Part shown: one piece after another, positions 24,965-34,560 of the stretch
Numbering within the stretch: position 1 is the stretch's first letter
Layout of the letters: every line of letters starts with the position of its first letter
Origin: CAVVEQ01 sp963804865
Lineage (GTDB): Bacteria; Chloroflexota; Anaerolineae; Anaerolineales; Anaerolineaceae
DNA: 64,000 bases
Reading direction: 5' to 3'
NCBI GenBank assembly: GCA_963804865.1
Contig: CAWDSH010000026.1
Coordinates: 248,001-312,000 of the forward strand
Program-made: the position numbers and the translations under genes
Notes under the pieces: model-generated
The model's database searches: none
What the model was told of the DNA's origin: nothing
Seen by the model: the letters and a program-made list of their open reading frames with translations, nothing else

Positions 24965-26443
24965 ATGTCTGATTTGATCGGCCAAACGATCGGACGCTAT
25001 CGCTTCATCGAACAACTCGGCGTTGGCGGGATGGCTATTGTCTATAGGGCAATTGATACCCGTCTCGACCGATCAGTTGCGTTAAAGGTCATCCGCGCTG
25101 AGAACCTTGCAGAAGCTCAATTCGTCGAACGATTTGAGCGCGAAGCCAGGGCACTGGCGCGGCTGAATCATCCCAATATCGTTCATATCAATGATTTCGG
25201 TGAATTAAACGGCCTGCCATATTTGGAAATGGATTACATTTCCGGCGGGACGCTTGATAAACTCCTCGGCGCAATGATCCCCTGGTCGGAGGCGGCACGC
25301 TTCCTGGCACCCGTGGCTTACGCGCTGGATTATGCCCACCAGCAGGGCGTGGTTCACCGGGACGTCAAGCCCTCGAATATCCTTATCACGCAAGCTGGCG
25401 ACCCGATGATCACCGATTTCGGCATCGCCAAGATCATGGAAATGGACCGTTCGACCCTGGTAACGCTGCCAGGATTTGGAGTAGGGACCCCGGAGTACAT
25501 GTCACCCGAGCAGGTGATGGGGAAGACGATCGATGGGCGCTCGGACATTTATTCGCTGGGCATCGTGCTATACGAGATGTACACCGGTCACCCGCCTTAC
25601 CGGGCGGATACTGCCATGGCGGTGGCGGTCAAGCAAGTTCACGATCCCAATCCCAAGACCCCGCCACGACTTGCTTCCACTGCCAGGTCCAGCCGAAACG
25701 GCGGTGATGACAGCGCTGGCAAAGAAACCAGATGAACGTTACCCCACCATGGCCGCATTCGCGGAGACACTTGAGAAGCTGGGCAAGAAAGCACCGCCGG
25801 CACCGAGCAAGGCGACCTTTACTGCCATCCCCATCCCCGAAGGCCTGGAATTAACAGAAGAAGAGGGGGAGGTTAAAGTCAAGCCAACCACGCGGAACAA
25901 GACTGCGGTTGTTCTTCCTGCAAAACAAGGCGCTGACCGCGGTGCTGGCATTTGTCCTGGTGGTGGTATTCTCCTCGCTCATATTTGGCATCGGGTACGC
26001 GCAGAAGAAGCGCGCCGAGCAGCAGCTGCTGATGCAGACTTCTTCGGCTCTAATCGCACCCGCGGGAAAGGAAACACCACTGCCGGTGATGCTCAATATC
26101 GCGACAGGTACGGACAGCGGTGAGACTAAACCATCGGAAACCATCCCGGTTCTGCTGGCAATGGACGGCACACCCTCGGCAACCCCTTCGCCAACCCCTA
26201 CATTGCGCCTGGGACCCAATCAGACCGGCCAGCCCACCACCCACGGAGGCAATCCGACTGCCTGGCCGACCACGGGTCCAGGCACACCTACCGTGCAAAT
26301 TCCTACCTCAGAACCACCGACTTCAGAACCACCCACAGCCGTACCTCCAACATCGGAACCTCCAACGGCTCTCCCTCCAACCTCACGCTCCTGCCACGCC
26401 AGTACCAACAGAAGTGGTACGTACCGACACAGCACGCACATGA
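24965..26443 (+). CDS. Membrane Ser/Thr protein kinase, PknB type (frameshifted)
   Basis: The N-terminal 250 residues form a Hanks-type kinase: glycine loop LGVGGMAIVYRA, VALKVI with the ATP-binding Lys, VVHRDVKPSN catalytic loop, ITDFGIAK with the metal Asp, GTPEYMSPEQ and DIYSLGIVLYEM. The frame shifts near 25675, 25905 and 26390. Joined, it continues through LAKKPDERYPTMAAF, a juxtamembrane stretch, one membrane helix (LTAVLAFVLVVVFSSLIFGIG) and an outside tail rich in Thr/Pro with PTSEPPTxxPP repeats (about 26290-26390). It would phosphorylate cytoplasmic proteins in response to an outside cue. No PASTA repeat is seen. A terminator-like hairpin follows at 26506. Confidence 0.85.
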
Positions 26444-26505
26444 AGTACCAACCCGAAATCCGACCATTACACACCTAATCCATAATATAAATGATATTCT
26501 TCGTT

Positions 26506-26536
26506 GCTAATCCTCTGCTTCTAGCGGAGGATTAGC
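26506..26536 (+). terminator. Terminator-like hairpin after the kinase gene
   Basis: A 13-bp stem (one G-U pair) GCTAATCCTCTGC / GCGGAGGATTAGC with loop TTCTA, followed by TTAT. It lies between the kinase and the EamA gene. Confidence 0.55.
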
Positions 26537-26584
26537 TTATCACTGAATAATACGGATACTGGAATTTGGCTCTATAATTCTGCA

Positions 26585-27544
26585 ATGCAAAAATCCAACA
26601 CCTCGCGCGGCTACGTGATCGCGCTGATCAGCGCAGTCGCGCTTTCCACCACCGCCGTCTTCATCCGTTATCTGACCGAAACCTATCACCTGCCCGCCCT
26701 GGTGCTGGCTTTCTGGCGAGCGCTGTTCGTGGCGCTGACCGTCCTGATCTACCTTGGCCTGGTGAAACCGCACTTGATGAAGGAGGGATTGCCACACCTG
26801 AAGTACCTCATCATCTACGGTTTTGTGCTGGCGGTGTTCAATTCTTCCTGGACCCTCTCGGTGGCACTCAACGGCGCAGCCATTTCCACGGTGCTGGCTT
26901 ACTGCTCGGCAGGCTTCACCGTACTGCTGGGCTGGTGGCTGTTGAAGGAAAAGCTGGGTTGGGTGAAGATCATCGCGGTCATTTTCAGCCTGGGCGGCTG
27001 CGTGCTGGTATCCGGCGCGCTGGATGCATCCCTGCGGCAGTCCAACCTGCTTGGCATTCTGATGGGGATCTTATCGGGGCTGCTGTATGCCATCTACAGC
27101 CTGATGGGGCGCTCGGCAGCGCAGCGCGGGTTGAATCCCTGGACGACGCTGCTCTACACTTTTGGATTCGATGCCGTGTTCCTGCTGATCTTCAATGTCA
27201 TCTCCGGCGGGATCATCCCGGGAGCGGCTGCGAAGATCTCTGATCTCATGTGGTTGGGAAATGCCTGGGCAGGCTGGGGGGTGCTCTTCCTGCTGGCGGC
27301 GGGTCCGACCGTGGCGGGATTTGGGCTTTACAACACCAGCCTGAGCCTGCTGCCTTCGAGCGTGGCCAACCTGATCGTAACCACCGAGCCGGTCTTTACC
27401 ACGCTGATCGCTTATGCTTTCCTCGGCGAGCGCATGACCTGGGTGCAGATCGGCGGCGGGCTGCTGATCCTGGCGGGGGTGGTATTTTTGAGGGTGTTCG
27501 AAGAAAAAGAGAAGATCATCAGCGAAGGGGAAGCACTGATCTAA
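26585..27544 (+). CDS. EamA/DMT-family transporter
   Basis: 319 residues with ten membrane segments in two homologous halves. ALVLAFWRALFVALTVLIY and LAYCSAGFTVLLGWWLLKEKLG in the first half match SVANLIVTTEPVFTTLIAYAFLGERMTW in the second; the repeated 'P/A-V-x-x-x-x-x-x-x-GE' helices are the EamA signature. It is likely a metabolite exporter or importer of the drug/metabolite superfamily; the substrate is not predictable. It stands alone, ending 28 bases before the convergent MBL gene. Confidence 0.88.
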   Translation: MQKSNTSRGYVIALISAVALSTTAVFIRYLTETYHLPALVLAFWRALFVALTVLIYLGLVKPHLMKEGLPHLKYLIIYGFVLAVFNSSWTLSVALNGAAISTVLAYCSAGFTVLLGWWLLKEKLGWVKIIAVIFSLGGCVLVSGALDASLRQSNLLGILMGILSGLLYAIYSLMGRSAAQRGLNPWTTLLYTFGFDAVFLLIFNVISGGIIPGAAAKISDLMWLGNAWAGWGVLFLLAAGPTVAGFGLYNTSLSLLPSSVANLIVTTEPVFTTLIAYAFLGERMTWVQIGGGLLILAGVVFLRVFEEKEKIISEGEALI

Positions 27545-27571
27545 TTTCCCCAACCACCGGCTGATAAAAAT

Positions 27572-28375
27572 CTAAAGATTGTCAGGGTTGTAGATGATCT
27601 TACCCCTGCCGTGCTGCCAGAGTAATCCCTCGCCGGCAAAGGTCTTCTCCAGTTTTCCAATCCCGGGTTGCGCCAGGATCTCGGCAGCACAGGCGATCAG
27701 ATCTTCAAGATTCTGCCTGCTCAGCGGGGCGGGCAGGTGACCGGGATAGATGGTCTCGAAAGATCTCTCGCGAATATTCTTCAGCGATTCAAAATATTTA
27801 TTGAGCGGGCAGGAATGCTTGAGATAAAGCCACACCGGGGTCTCGACGATGGTATCCCCGCTGAACAGGATCTTCTCTTTTTCGTTCAACAGGCAGATCG
27901 AGCCGGGTGTATGCCCGGGCGTTTCGATGACCTCGAATTGCCGGTCCCCCAGATCCAACACCTGGTTGGATTTCAAGGCTTCCATTTTCACCTGGCGATA
28001 TTTCACCATGCCGATGACCATGCGCTGATAGGCAGGGCTTTGCTCGCCCAGGAACGCTTTCATATCTTCAAGACGGTAGGCATCCGTGCACATGGCGTGC
28101 ATGATGTCCAGATCCTGAGGATGAAGCCATACCCCGGCGAAGTTCGGGCTGCCGCCGGCATGATCCGGATGACCGTGGGTGTTAACGACCACCAGCGGCA
28201 GCGCGGTGAGCTTCTTGACCTCCCCCGCCAGGTCGCCAACGCCCATGCCGGTATCCACGAGCATGGCTTTACGACTGCCGATCACCAGGTACATCTGGTC
28301 ATTGGATGGTCCACTGATCGACCAGATATCCCTGCCGATCAATTTTGTCTTGTAGTATCCGGTTCCTCGAAACAT
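27572..28375 (-). CDS. Metallo-beta-lactamase-fold hydrolase
   Basis: 267 residues. AMLVDTGMGVGDL precedes the zinc motif NTHGHPDHAGG (HxHxDH). A later metal His is in VIETPGHTPGSICLL, with the bridging Asp in LFSGDTIVETP and the last His in YPGHLPAP. This is the glyoxalase II/RNase Z/lactonase-like superfamily; no specific substrate can be given. It is the last gene of the minus-strand set MoaD-like, esterase, MBL, nine bases after the esterase stop. Confidence 0.88.
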   Translation of the reverse strand: MFRGTGYYKTKLIGRDIWSISGPSNDQMYLVIGSRKAMLVDTGMGVGDLAGEVKKLTALPLVVVNTHGHPDHAGGSPNFAGVWLHPQDLDIMHAMCTDAYRLEDMKAFLGEQSPAYQRMVIGMVKYRQVKMEALKSNQVLDLGDRQFEVIETPGHTPGSICLLNEKEKILFSGDTIVETPVWLYLKHSCPLNKYFESLKNIRERSFETIYPGHLPAPLSRQNLEDLIACAAEILAQPGIGKLEKTFAGEGLLWQHGRGKIIYNPDNL

Positions 28376-28384
28376 CGCAGTATT

Positions 28385-29302
28385 CTATTTCTTGAGGTAC
28401 AGATCGATGAAATCGAGCACCCGTTGCACGTTTTGCGGGGTTTCAAAGCCGGGGTCGGCGTGATAGCAGCCCTGCAGCAGCTCAAGTGTTACCCTATCCT
28501 TTCCCGCTATCCTTTCGATGGCTTGAGCAAAATGAATGGACTGTTCCACCGGAACCACCTCATCGAGCGAGCCGTGCTGGATCAGGAACGGCGGGATATC
28601 TGTCGTGATATAGGTCATCGGGCTGGCAAAAGCGACCAGCTCGGGCACTTCGGTGATGGTCCTGCCCAACAGTTTGGATTCGGGGGATTCCGGTGATGAA
28701 TGATCCGGAATGCCACTCCCGCTTTGGATCAGCTCCTCGTCCATCTTGAGGAAACTTTCCGCGGGGCCGAACCAGTCCACAACTACCTGTACGCTGCTTG
28801 AAGCATCCGGATTGCCCATGACGAGGTCTTCGAGTTCCTTTACACCCGCGCTGGTGCCCAGCAGGGCACACAAATGCCCGCCTGCCGAACCTCCCCAGAC
28901 AGCGATGCGGTCAGGATCAAATCCATATTTGGCGGCATTAGCGCGAATGAAGCGGATGGCAGCCTTGCAATCGTAGATCTGGGCGGGGAAGATGGCTTCA
29001 GGACTCAAACGGTAGTTGATGCTGACCACGGCGTAATTGCGCTTCAGCCCTTCCAGCATGGGCACCTGCTGCAAATCGCGTTTGTCGCACATCATCCACG
29101 CACCGCCATGAATGGCGGCGATCACCGGGAAGGGTCCTTCGCCCTCGTCAGGCAGGTAAATATCCAGGCACTGGGTTGGGGATTGGGAAGCATAGGGAAC
29201 ATCCAGCCATTTGCGCTTGTAGATGCTGGTGTCCATCATGGGGGGCGGACCGGGCGGTGGTCCTGAATCTGGTCCGAATGGTGGATGTGATGGATTGTTC
29301 AT
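28385..29302 (-). CDS. Alpha/beta-hydrolase esterase, hormone-sensitive-lipase/BD-FAE type
   Basis: 305 residues. AAIHGGAWMMC supplies the HGG oxyanion hole, VWGGSAGGHLCALLG the GxSAG nucleophile elbow, QHGSLDEVVPVEQS the catalytic Asp and GCYHADPGF the catalytic His. The N-terminus is a Pro-rich stretch (PPFGPDSGPPPGPPP) without a signal peptide. It would hydrolyse small carboxyl esters in the cytoplasm. It follows the MoaD-like gene by 43 bases. Confidence 0.88.
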   Translation of the reverse strand: MNNPSHPPFGPDSGPPPGPPPMMDTSIYKRKWLDVPYASQSPTQCLDIYLPDEGEGPFPVIAAIHGGAWMMCDKRDLQQVPMLEGLKRNYAVVSINYRLSPEAIFPAQIYDCKAAIRFIRANAAKYGFDPDRIAVWGGSAGGHLCALLGTSAGVKELEDLVMGNPDASSSVQVVVDWFGPAESFLKMDEELIQSGSGIPDHSSPESPESKLLGRTITEVPELVAFASPMTYITTDIPPFLIQHGSLDEVVPVEQSIHFAQAIERIAGKDRVTLELLQGCYHADPGFETPQNVQRVLDFIDLYLKK

Positions 29303-29345
29303 CAGGTTCCTCTTTATCTATAAAGAAAAAATGAGTTCATTTTGG

Positions 29346-29570
29346 TTAACCGCCTGAAAGGGGCGGGAAAAAGCACAAACGGCAATCGAGCGGAAGGGTG
29401 TCCTCCAGCTCGCGCTGCACACCATCGATGGCAATAAGCCCGATCAACTCCATATCCAGCCCCAGCAGTTCTGCCGCTTCCCTTACGGTAATGGGGCGTT
29501 CCAGGTTCAACGTCTGGCGTTTTTGTTTGCCATCCGCAAGCTGCCCGAAAAGTTCGATATCGACGGTCAA
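29346..29570 (-). CDS. MoaD/ThiS-family sulfur carrier protein
   Basis: 74 residues of the beta-grasp fold: VDIELFGQLADGKQ at the start, TVREAAELLGL, AIDGVQRELEDTLPLD, and a C-terminal FFPPLSGG whose terminal Gly-Gly is the site of adenylation and thiocarboxylation. It may serve synthesis of the pterin cofactor of the aldehyde:ferredoxin oxidoreductase at 34561-36273, which is encoded on the same strand 5 kb upstream. No MoeB/ThiF-type partner is seen here. A large hairpin separates it from the Liv binding-protein gene. Confidence 0.85.
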   Translation of the reverse strand: MTVDIELFGQLADGKQKRQTLNLERPITVREAAELLGLDMELIGLIAIDGVQRELEDTLPLDCRLCFFPPLSGG

Positions 29571-29679
29571 TCTCTTTCTCCTGATCGTTTAAATCATATC
29601 ATCGCAAAATAAAAAAATGCGATGCATAATAACAAGTGAGGGTGCCCGTGATCTATTAACTCCGGACACCCCGGTTGCC

Positions 29680-29716
29680 GGCCATTGGCGGTGATGATTA
29701 TCCGCCGCCAATGGCC
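29680..29716 (-). terminator. 12-bp inverted repeat after the Liv binding-protein gene
   Basis: GGCCATTGGCGG / CCGCCAATGGCC around a 13-base loop, 38 bases past the stop at 29755. Only a weak T content follows, so this may be a factor-dependent or attenuating hairpin. Confidence 0.5.
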
Positions 29717-29754
29717 TCAAGAAAGATTTGTAAATCCTTCTTTTGTTACCTCAA

Positions 29755-31017
29755 TTACGGAATTGGGTAGACAAAATCCGCCGTCTTCTGATCCAGCGGC
29801 CAGACCAATTCCATCTTGCCGTTGATCCACTGCACCAGTGGGTTCAATACGTTTCCGGTGCCGTCTTTATTGAAGGAAACTTGACCGATCACAGTCATCA
29901 GATCAGAATCAGCGAGGGCATCGCGGATCGCGTTGCGATCCAGCGTGCCGGCTCTTTCGATCGCATCGGCCAGAAGCTGAACGCAGGCATAAGCAGGGCC
30001 AACGAGAATATCAGCCGGCCTTCCGAACTCAGCCTGGTGTTTTTCGTTGATCTCAGCCACGCCCGGGAATTTCTCGCCGTAATGCCAGCCGGCGAACACG
30101 GTGACATAATCACCCGCTGCGCCTGTTGCTTCACCCCAGGTGGCGGCATCCGGTGCCCTGATGATCAAGGAGAACTTGGTTTTCCATCCAAGCTCTGCCA
30201 TTTGTTTTACGATCGCAATGCCATCCGGTGTGGTGGGCATGGCAAGCAAAGCCTCCGCGCCGGCGGTTTTGGCTTCCAGGATCAGGGTGGAGTAATCCGT
30301 TGTTCCCGGTGCGTATTCAGCATAGTACACCACTTCGTAGCCCGCCGGTTTGGCATCTGCTTTGAACAAACCGCCCAGCTCATTTCCCCAATCGGTCTTC
30401 TCCTGGAAGACGGCAATCTTGGCTGGTCTCTGGTCGGCAGGGACCATTTCATTGAGGGCGAGGAAGACATCCCTGGCCTGGTCAGGTGATTTGGGGAATG
30501 GGGAGAAGAGGAACTCGTATCCCCGCTGGTGAATATTCCACCAGGCGAAAGATACACCGAGGTATGGCACCTGGTTCTTTTCAGAAATAGCCGTTGTTGC
30601 TGCATGCATGCCGCTGGCAGCTCCACCTAAATACGCGACTACATCTTTTTCTGAAAAAACGTTCTCCAGGTTACTGACCGCTTTTGTAGGATCTGATTCG
30701 TCATCGTAGGCGGTCAAGCGGAGCGGGACTTTTGTATTGTATTCCGCAACAAACACACCACCATCGGCGTTGATATCAGCGATGGCGTAGTCATAGCCCA
30801 CTTTAACCTGCGTGCCGAGTGAGCCAAATTTCCCTGTCAGGGGAATGGATGCGCCAATCTCGATATATTCTGGTGCTGGTGGATATTCCGGCTCAGGGGT
30901 GTTGACCACCTCCGGCGGTGTTGTGGGGGCTGGCGCTTCCGTCGGTGTGGGGCCGCAGCTGGCTAAAATCAAGCTGGCCAGGAGTATAAACCCCACGATT
31001 GACATTCTTGCTTTCAT
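29755..31017 (-). CDS. Branched-chain-amino-acid-type ABC substrate-binding lipoprotein
   Basis: 420 residues. Signal with lipobox LILASCG (Cys20), a Pro/Thr linker, then IEIGASIPLTGKFGSLGTQVKVGYDYAIADINADGGV, the start of the periplasmic-binding fold type I used by LivJ/LivK relatives. LRLTAYDDESDPTKAVSNLENVF and the serine/threonine-rich AYLGGAASGMHAAT segment form the ligand cleft. It closes the operon of a complete Liv-type importer (livG, livF, livH, livM upstream). This family also carries amides, urea and aromatic acids, so the ligand may not be an amino acid. Confidence 0.9.
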   Translation of the reverse strand: MKARMSIVGFILLASLILASCGPTPTEAPAPTTPPEVVNTPEPEYPPAPEYIEIGASIPLTGKFGSLGTQVKVGYDYAIADINADGGVFVAEYNTKVPLRLTAYDDESDPTKAVSNLENVFSEKDVVAYLGGAASGMHAATTAISEKNQVPYLGVSFAWWNIHQRGYEFLFSPFPKSPDQARDVFLALNEMVPADQRPAKIAVFQEKTDWGNELGGLFKADAKPAGYEVVYYAEYAPGTTDYSTLILEAKTAGAEALLAMPTTPDGIAIVKQMAELGWKTKFSLIIRAPDAATWGEATGAAGDYVTVFAGWHYGEKFPGVAEINEKHQAEFGRPADILVGPAYACVQLLADAIERAGTLDRNAIRDALADSDLMTVIGQVSFNKDGTGNVLNPLVQWINGKMELVWPLDQKTADFVYPIP

Positions 31018-31129
31018 TGCTTTTTCTCCTTTTCTTTTTTTCCGAATAGAGATAGCGATTTGAAAGATACTGGTGAGCGATTGATGGTACGCGTCCTCCT
31101 TTCTTTGGCAGGAGCCAAATGACCAGGGA

Positions 31130-32092
31130 TCATGGCTTTTTTTTGGGTGCCTTCCCGGATTTCCCGGAACTAAATATGCGCCGAAGCACCGGATAGAGCT
31201 TATTCCAAACCTCGATCAGACCGCCTGGCAGGAATAGAACAACGAGAATGAACAGGGTACCAAAGATGATCAGGTGATATTCCCCGACATTCCAGACCAA
31301 CAACTGTTTGATCAACACAAAAAACAATGAGCCGATGATAGGGCCAATGATCGTGCCTTTTCCACCGATATAGGCCATCATCATGGGATCGAATGTCCAT
31401 TCAGCGCCGAAAGGCATATTGAGGTAATAACTTACGTGGTAGTAAGCAAATGCTCCACCCACCAATCCCGTAAAGAAGGCGCTCACGGAAAGCGCGAGAA
31501 GTTTATGTTTGAGAGAGCTGATGCCAAGAGATTCGGCAGCGTCTTCACCTTCCCTGACCGCCATCATCCCCAACCCCCACCGGGAGTTGACCAGGAAATA
31601 GGCTGAACCAATGGTCAGGATCGCGAGACCAAGGAAAAGATAATATCTGGGAGCAAGCAGGTAATTGGATATGGCAGGGTTATAGGACATCTCCGGCCAG
31701 ATGTTGCCAACGGTGATATTTAGAATTTGGGCCAGCGCCAGGGTGCCAATGGCGAAATAAACGCCTTTTAATTTAAAGGCTGGAAACCCAATGATGAGGG
31801 CGAGCGCGACCGCGGCAATACCACCAAGAAGGAAACTTGGGACGAAAGGAAAACCGGAAATCCAGAGCAAGCGGGTTGCAAGAGAGCCTATGCCAAAAAA
31901 TGCAGCATGTCCCAGGTTGGTCTGCCCTGTGTATCCCCCAAGGATATTCCAGCTGGATGCCATGGTCAGATAGAGTAGAACCAGGATCGCCAGGTTGATG
32001 GTGCTGTCTTTTTTGATCACGATTGGCAGGAGAACCAATGCAATGACGACCAGCACAAGCAGGGCAATGACAAGAATCTGTTTTTTGGGCAT
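31130..32092 (-). CDS. livM: Branched-chain-type ABC transporter permease LivM
   Basis: 320 residues with about ten hydrophobic segments. SSWNILGGYTGQTNLGHAAFFGIGSLAT is the LivM signature, and the loop LGMMAVREGEDAAESLGISSLKHKLLAL is the ATPase-contact motif. It follows livH by two bases. It forms the heterodimeric channel with LivH. Confidence 0.93.
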   Translation of the reverse strand: MPKKQILVIALLVLVVIALVLLPIVIKKDSTINLAILVLLYLTMASSWNILGGYTGQTNLGHAAFFGIGSLATRLLWISGFPFVPSFLLGGIAAVALALIIGFPAFKLKGVYFAIGTLALAQILNITVGNIWPEMSYNPAISNYLLAPRYYLFLGLAILTIGSAYFLVNSRWGLGMMAVREGEDAAESLGISSLKHKLLALSVSAFFTGLVGGAFAYYHVSYYLNMPFGAEWTFDPMMMAYIGGKGTIIGPIIGSLFFVLIKQLLVWNVGEYHLIIFGTLFILVVLFLPGGLIEVWNKLYPVLRRIFSSGKSGKAPKKKP

Positions 32093-32094
32093 GT

Positions 32095-32976
32095 TCAGTT
32101 CTCTTTGATCCCGAATAATCCCTGTGGTCTTAGAATGAGAACCAGCAGGAACAGAAGCAACCCTGCCACCTCACGATAATTACTGTTAATGAAAAAGGAT
32201 GTGGCCGATTCAGTTACTCCTAAAATCAGGCCTCCGATCATTGCTCCGGGGATGCTTCCCAATCCTCCCAAAACCATTACCACCAGTGCTTTCATCGTCC
32301 ATCCAAGACCCATGGCTGGATGGATGGCAAAATTTACCGCCACCAATATCCCTGCCACTCCTGCCAATGCCGCGCCGATGGAAAAAGAGATCAGATACAT
32401 CTTATGGATATCAATTCCCATCAGGGAAGCAGCTTCCCAGTTTTGCGTGGTAGCCCGTATCGCCTTGCCGGTGTATGTGTTCCGCAGGAAGAGTTGTAAT
32501 AGAACCAGGAAAACGACAGCAACAACCAGGCTTGCCACCCGGACGAGAGGAAAACGAATCCCGAGTAATTCATAGGACACCCCGGCATAGGAGGTTGGGA
32601 CCCCGCGTTCATCTGCAGTCCAAAAACGAAGAGCCAGGTTCTGTAATATGACCGACAATCCGAACGCGACCAGCATCGTATTCTTGATCTTTGATTCCTC
32701 ATCAAGTTTGGCAGTACGGGAAAAGACGGTTTTGTAAATAAAGGCTCCAATGATGAAAAGCACAGCAAAAGTGAGCGGGATGCTTAGGAATGGATCCAAC
32801 CCCAGTAATTTAAAAGCCCAGAAGCAGACATAGCCTCCAAACATGAGCAGCTCGCCATGGGCAACATTGAGAAATTTAGTGACACCGAATATCAGCGAGA
32901 GACCCAGGGCGACCAATCCATATAAAGCTCCCACCAGTATGCCGAATACCAGGTTTTGACCAAGTGATGCAAGCAT
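32095..32976 (-). CDS. livH: Branched-chain-type ABC transporter permease LivH
   Basis: 293 residues, about eight hydrophobic segments. GALYGLVALGLSLIFGVTKFLNVAHGELLMFGGYV at the start and AIRATTQNWEAASLMGIDIHKMYLISF as the coupling loop are standard for LivH. VVMVLGGLGSIPGAMIGGLILGVTES follows near the C-terminus. It lies 28 bases after livF in the same operon. Confidence 0.94.
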   Translation of the reverse strand: MLASLGQNLVFGILVGALYGLVALGLSLIFGVTKFLNVAHGELLMFGGYVCFWAFKLLGLDPFLSIPLTFAVLFIIGAFIYKTVFSRTAKLDEESKIKNTMLVAFGLSVILQNLALRFWTADERGVPTSYAGVSYELLGIRFPLVRVASLVVAVVFLVLLQLFLRNTYTGKAIRATTQNWEAASLMGIDIHKMYLISFSIGAALAGVAGILVAVNFAIHPAMGLGWTMKALVVMVLGGLGSIPGAMIGGLILGVTESATSFFINSNYREVAGLLLFLLVLILRPQGLFGIKEN

Positions 32977-33004
32977 TGAGAGTCAGTCCTTCTTTCTCCG
33001 GTTT

Positions 33005-33706
33005 CTATCCCAGGTACGAACTGCGCACATCCTCGAAAGATAAAAGTTCTTTGGCATTACCTTCACGAACGATGCGACCATTTTCCAGCAGGTAGGCTCG
33101 ATGAGCCAGCTCCAGAGCGAGCTGGACATTCTGTTCAACCAGGAGGATGGTCACGCCCTGCTGGTTAATCCTCGCGATCATTTCAAAAATGTGCTGCACG
33201 AGAATTGGCGCGAGCCCAAAGGATGGCTCGTCCAACATAAGAAGCTTGGGCTTCGCCATCAATGCCCTGCCAATGGCCAGCATTTGCCTCTCGCCACCGC
33301 TAAGCGTTCCGGCTTGTTGTTTCTTGCGCTCTTCAAGCCGGGGAAAGATCTCGAATATCCACTTCAGGTTTTTTTCCTTTTCTTTCCTGGCAGAGGGTAT
33401 GAATGCCCCCAATTCCAGGTTTTCCAGAACGGACATCCCGGTGAAGATCTTCCCGGTCTCGGGAACCTGCGAAATCCCCAGCTCAACGATCTTATGCGCC
33501 GATTCCTTTTCTATGGATTGCTCCAAGAATTCCACGGAGCCGGATGCAGGTTTATGCAATCCGCTCAGAATTCTCAGGGTTGTTGTTTTACCCGCCCCGT
33601 TGGGGCCGATCAACGCGACCAGCTCCCCTTCGTTCACAACAAGGGATAAATCCCAAAGAACCTGGATTTCTTTATAGAAAGCGTTCACCTTGTTTATGTT
33701 AAGCAT
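33005..33706 (-). CDS. livF: Branched-chain-type ABC transporter ATPase LivF
   Basis: 233 residues. Walker A GPNGAGKTTTLRILSG, signature LSGGERQMLAIGRALM, Walker B LLMLDEPSFGLAP and switch LLVEQNV. EGNAKELLSFEDVRSSYLG is the typical LivF C-terminus. Its ATG overlaps the livG end by eight bases. Confidence 0.95.
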   Translation of the reverse strand: MLNINKVNAFYKEIQVLWDLSLVVNEGELVALIGPNGAGKTTTLRILSGLHKPASGSVEFLEQSIEKESAHKIVELGISQVPETGKIFTGMSVLENLELGAFIPSARKEKEKNLKWIFEIFPRLEERKKQQAGTLSGGERQMLAIGRALMAKPKLLMLDEPSFGLAPILVQHIFEMIARINQQGVTILLVEQNVQLALELAHRAYLLENGRIVREGNAKELLSFEDVRSSYLG

Positions 33707-34427
33707 GGGATTTTCCCAGATAGACTTCGACCACCTTGGGATGACGGACTATTTTATTTGGAGAATCCTCTGCTATCTTCTCGCCCATATTCAACACAAT
33801 GATCCGGGTGGAAATACTGGTCACTGCTTTGACGATATGCTCAACAATAATGATGGCGATATTTGCATCGCGGATGCTTGTGATCAGCTTGCAGGCTTCA
33901 TCCGCCTCGGTAAGATTCAACCCTGCCATAAACTCGTCCAGAAGAAGGAGGGTTGGCCTGGTGGCCAATGCCCTGGCCAATTCCAACCTTTTGCGCTCCA
34001 TCACGGTGAGATCCTTGACTAAAATGCCCGCTTTCCTGTTGAGCCCAACGAGCTCGAGGATCTCGCCAGATTCCTTTCTCGCATTCGCCATACTGGCACT
34101 GGGCTGCCGCCCGTACATTCTTCCCACGGTGACGTTTTGTAGGGCAGTGAAATCCAGGAAGGGTTTACAGAGCTGAAATGTCCTGGCGATCCCTTTTTGG
34201 GATATCCTGTAACGCGGAAGACCGGTGATATCCTCACCGTTGAATGTGACTTTTCCGGTATTTGGTTTTAAGAAACCAGTGACAAGGTTAAGTGAAGTGG
34301 TCTTTCCTGAACCATTGGGTCCAATAATGCCAACGATCTCCCCCTCATCAACATGGAAATCCAGGTTATTAATGGCCCTTAATCCACCAAAAGACTTGCA
34401 GAGCTTTTCCACGGTTAGTAAACGCAT
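33699..34427 (-). CDS. livG: Branched-chain-type ABC transporter ATPase LivG
   Basis: 242 residues. Walker A GPNGSGKTTSLNLVTG, GIARTFQLCKPF (Q-loop), the degenerate signature VMERKRLELARAL, Walker B LLLLDEFMAGLN and IIVEHIVKAV. In the signature, LS/TxGQ is replaced by LTVMERK, and Walker B ends in DEF instead of DEP, both tolerated in some LivG proteins. It follows the oxidoreductase gene by 133 bases. Confidence 0.92.
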   Translation of the reverse strand: MRLLTVEKLCKSFGGLRAINNLDFHVDEGEIVGIIGPNGSGKTTSLNLVTGFLKPNTGKVTFNGEDITGLPRYRISQKGIARTFQLCKPFLDFTALQNVTVGRMYGRQPSASMANARKESGEILELVGLNRKAGILVKDLTVMERKRLELARALATRPTLLLLDEFMAGLNLTEADEACKLITSIRDANIAIIIVEHIVKAVTSISTRIIVLNMGEKIAEDSPNKIVRHPKVVEVYLGKSHA

Positions 34428-34560
34428 GCTGCTCCTTGAGACAAGCTTACTGGCTGAACTGCATCAGGTTAAGGCAAGTCGTTCGATCCGTTCCATTCTC
34501 CTGTAACTTTTCGCATGAAATTCGACTGTATAAATTCCTGTTTGACGCGAGTCAGGGCAC

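Noticed and set aside
26290..26390. Short tandem repeats that could suggest a CRISPR or minisatellite
   Set aside because: They encode the PTSEPP repeats of the kinase tail in frame, with no spacers.
27668..28696. A 342-codon plus-strand frame across the MBL hydrolase and esterase genes
   Set aside because: It spans two well-supported genes on the opposite strand and carries no recognisable domain.
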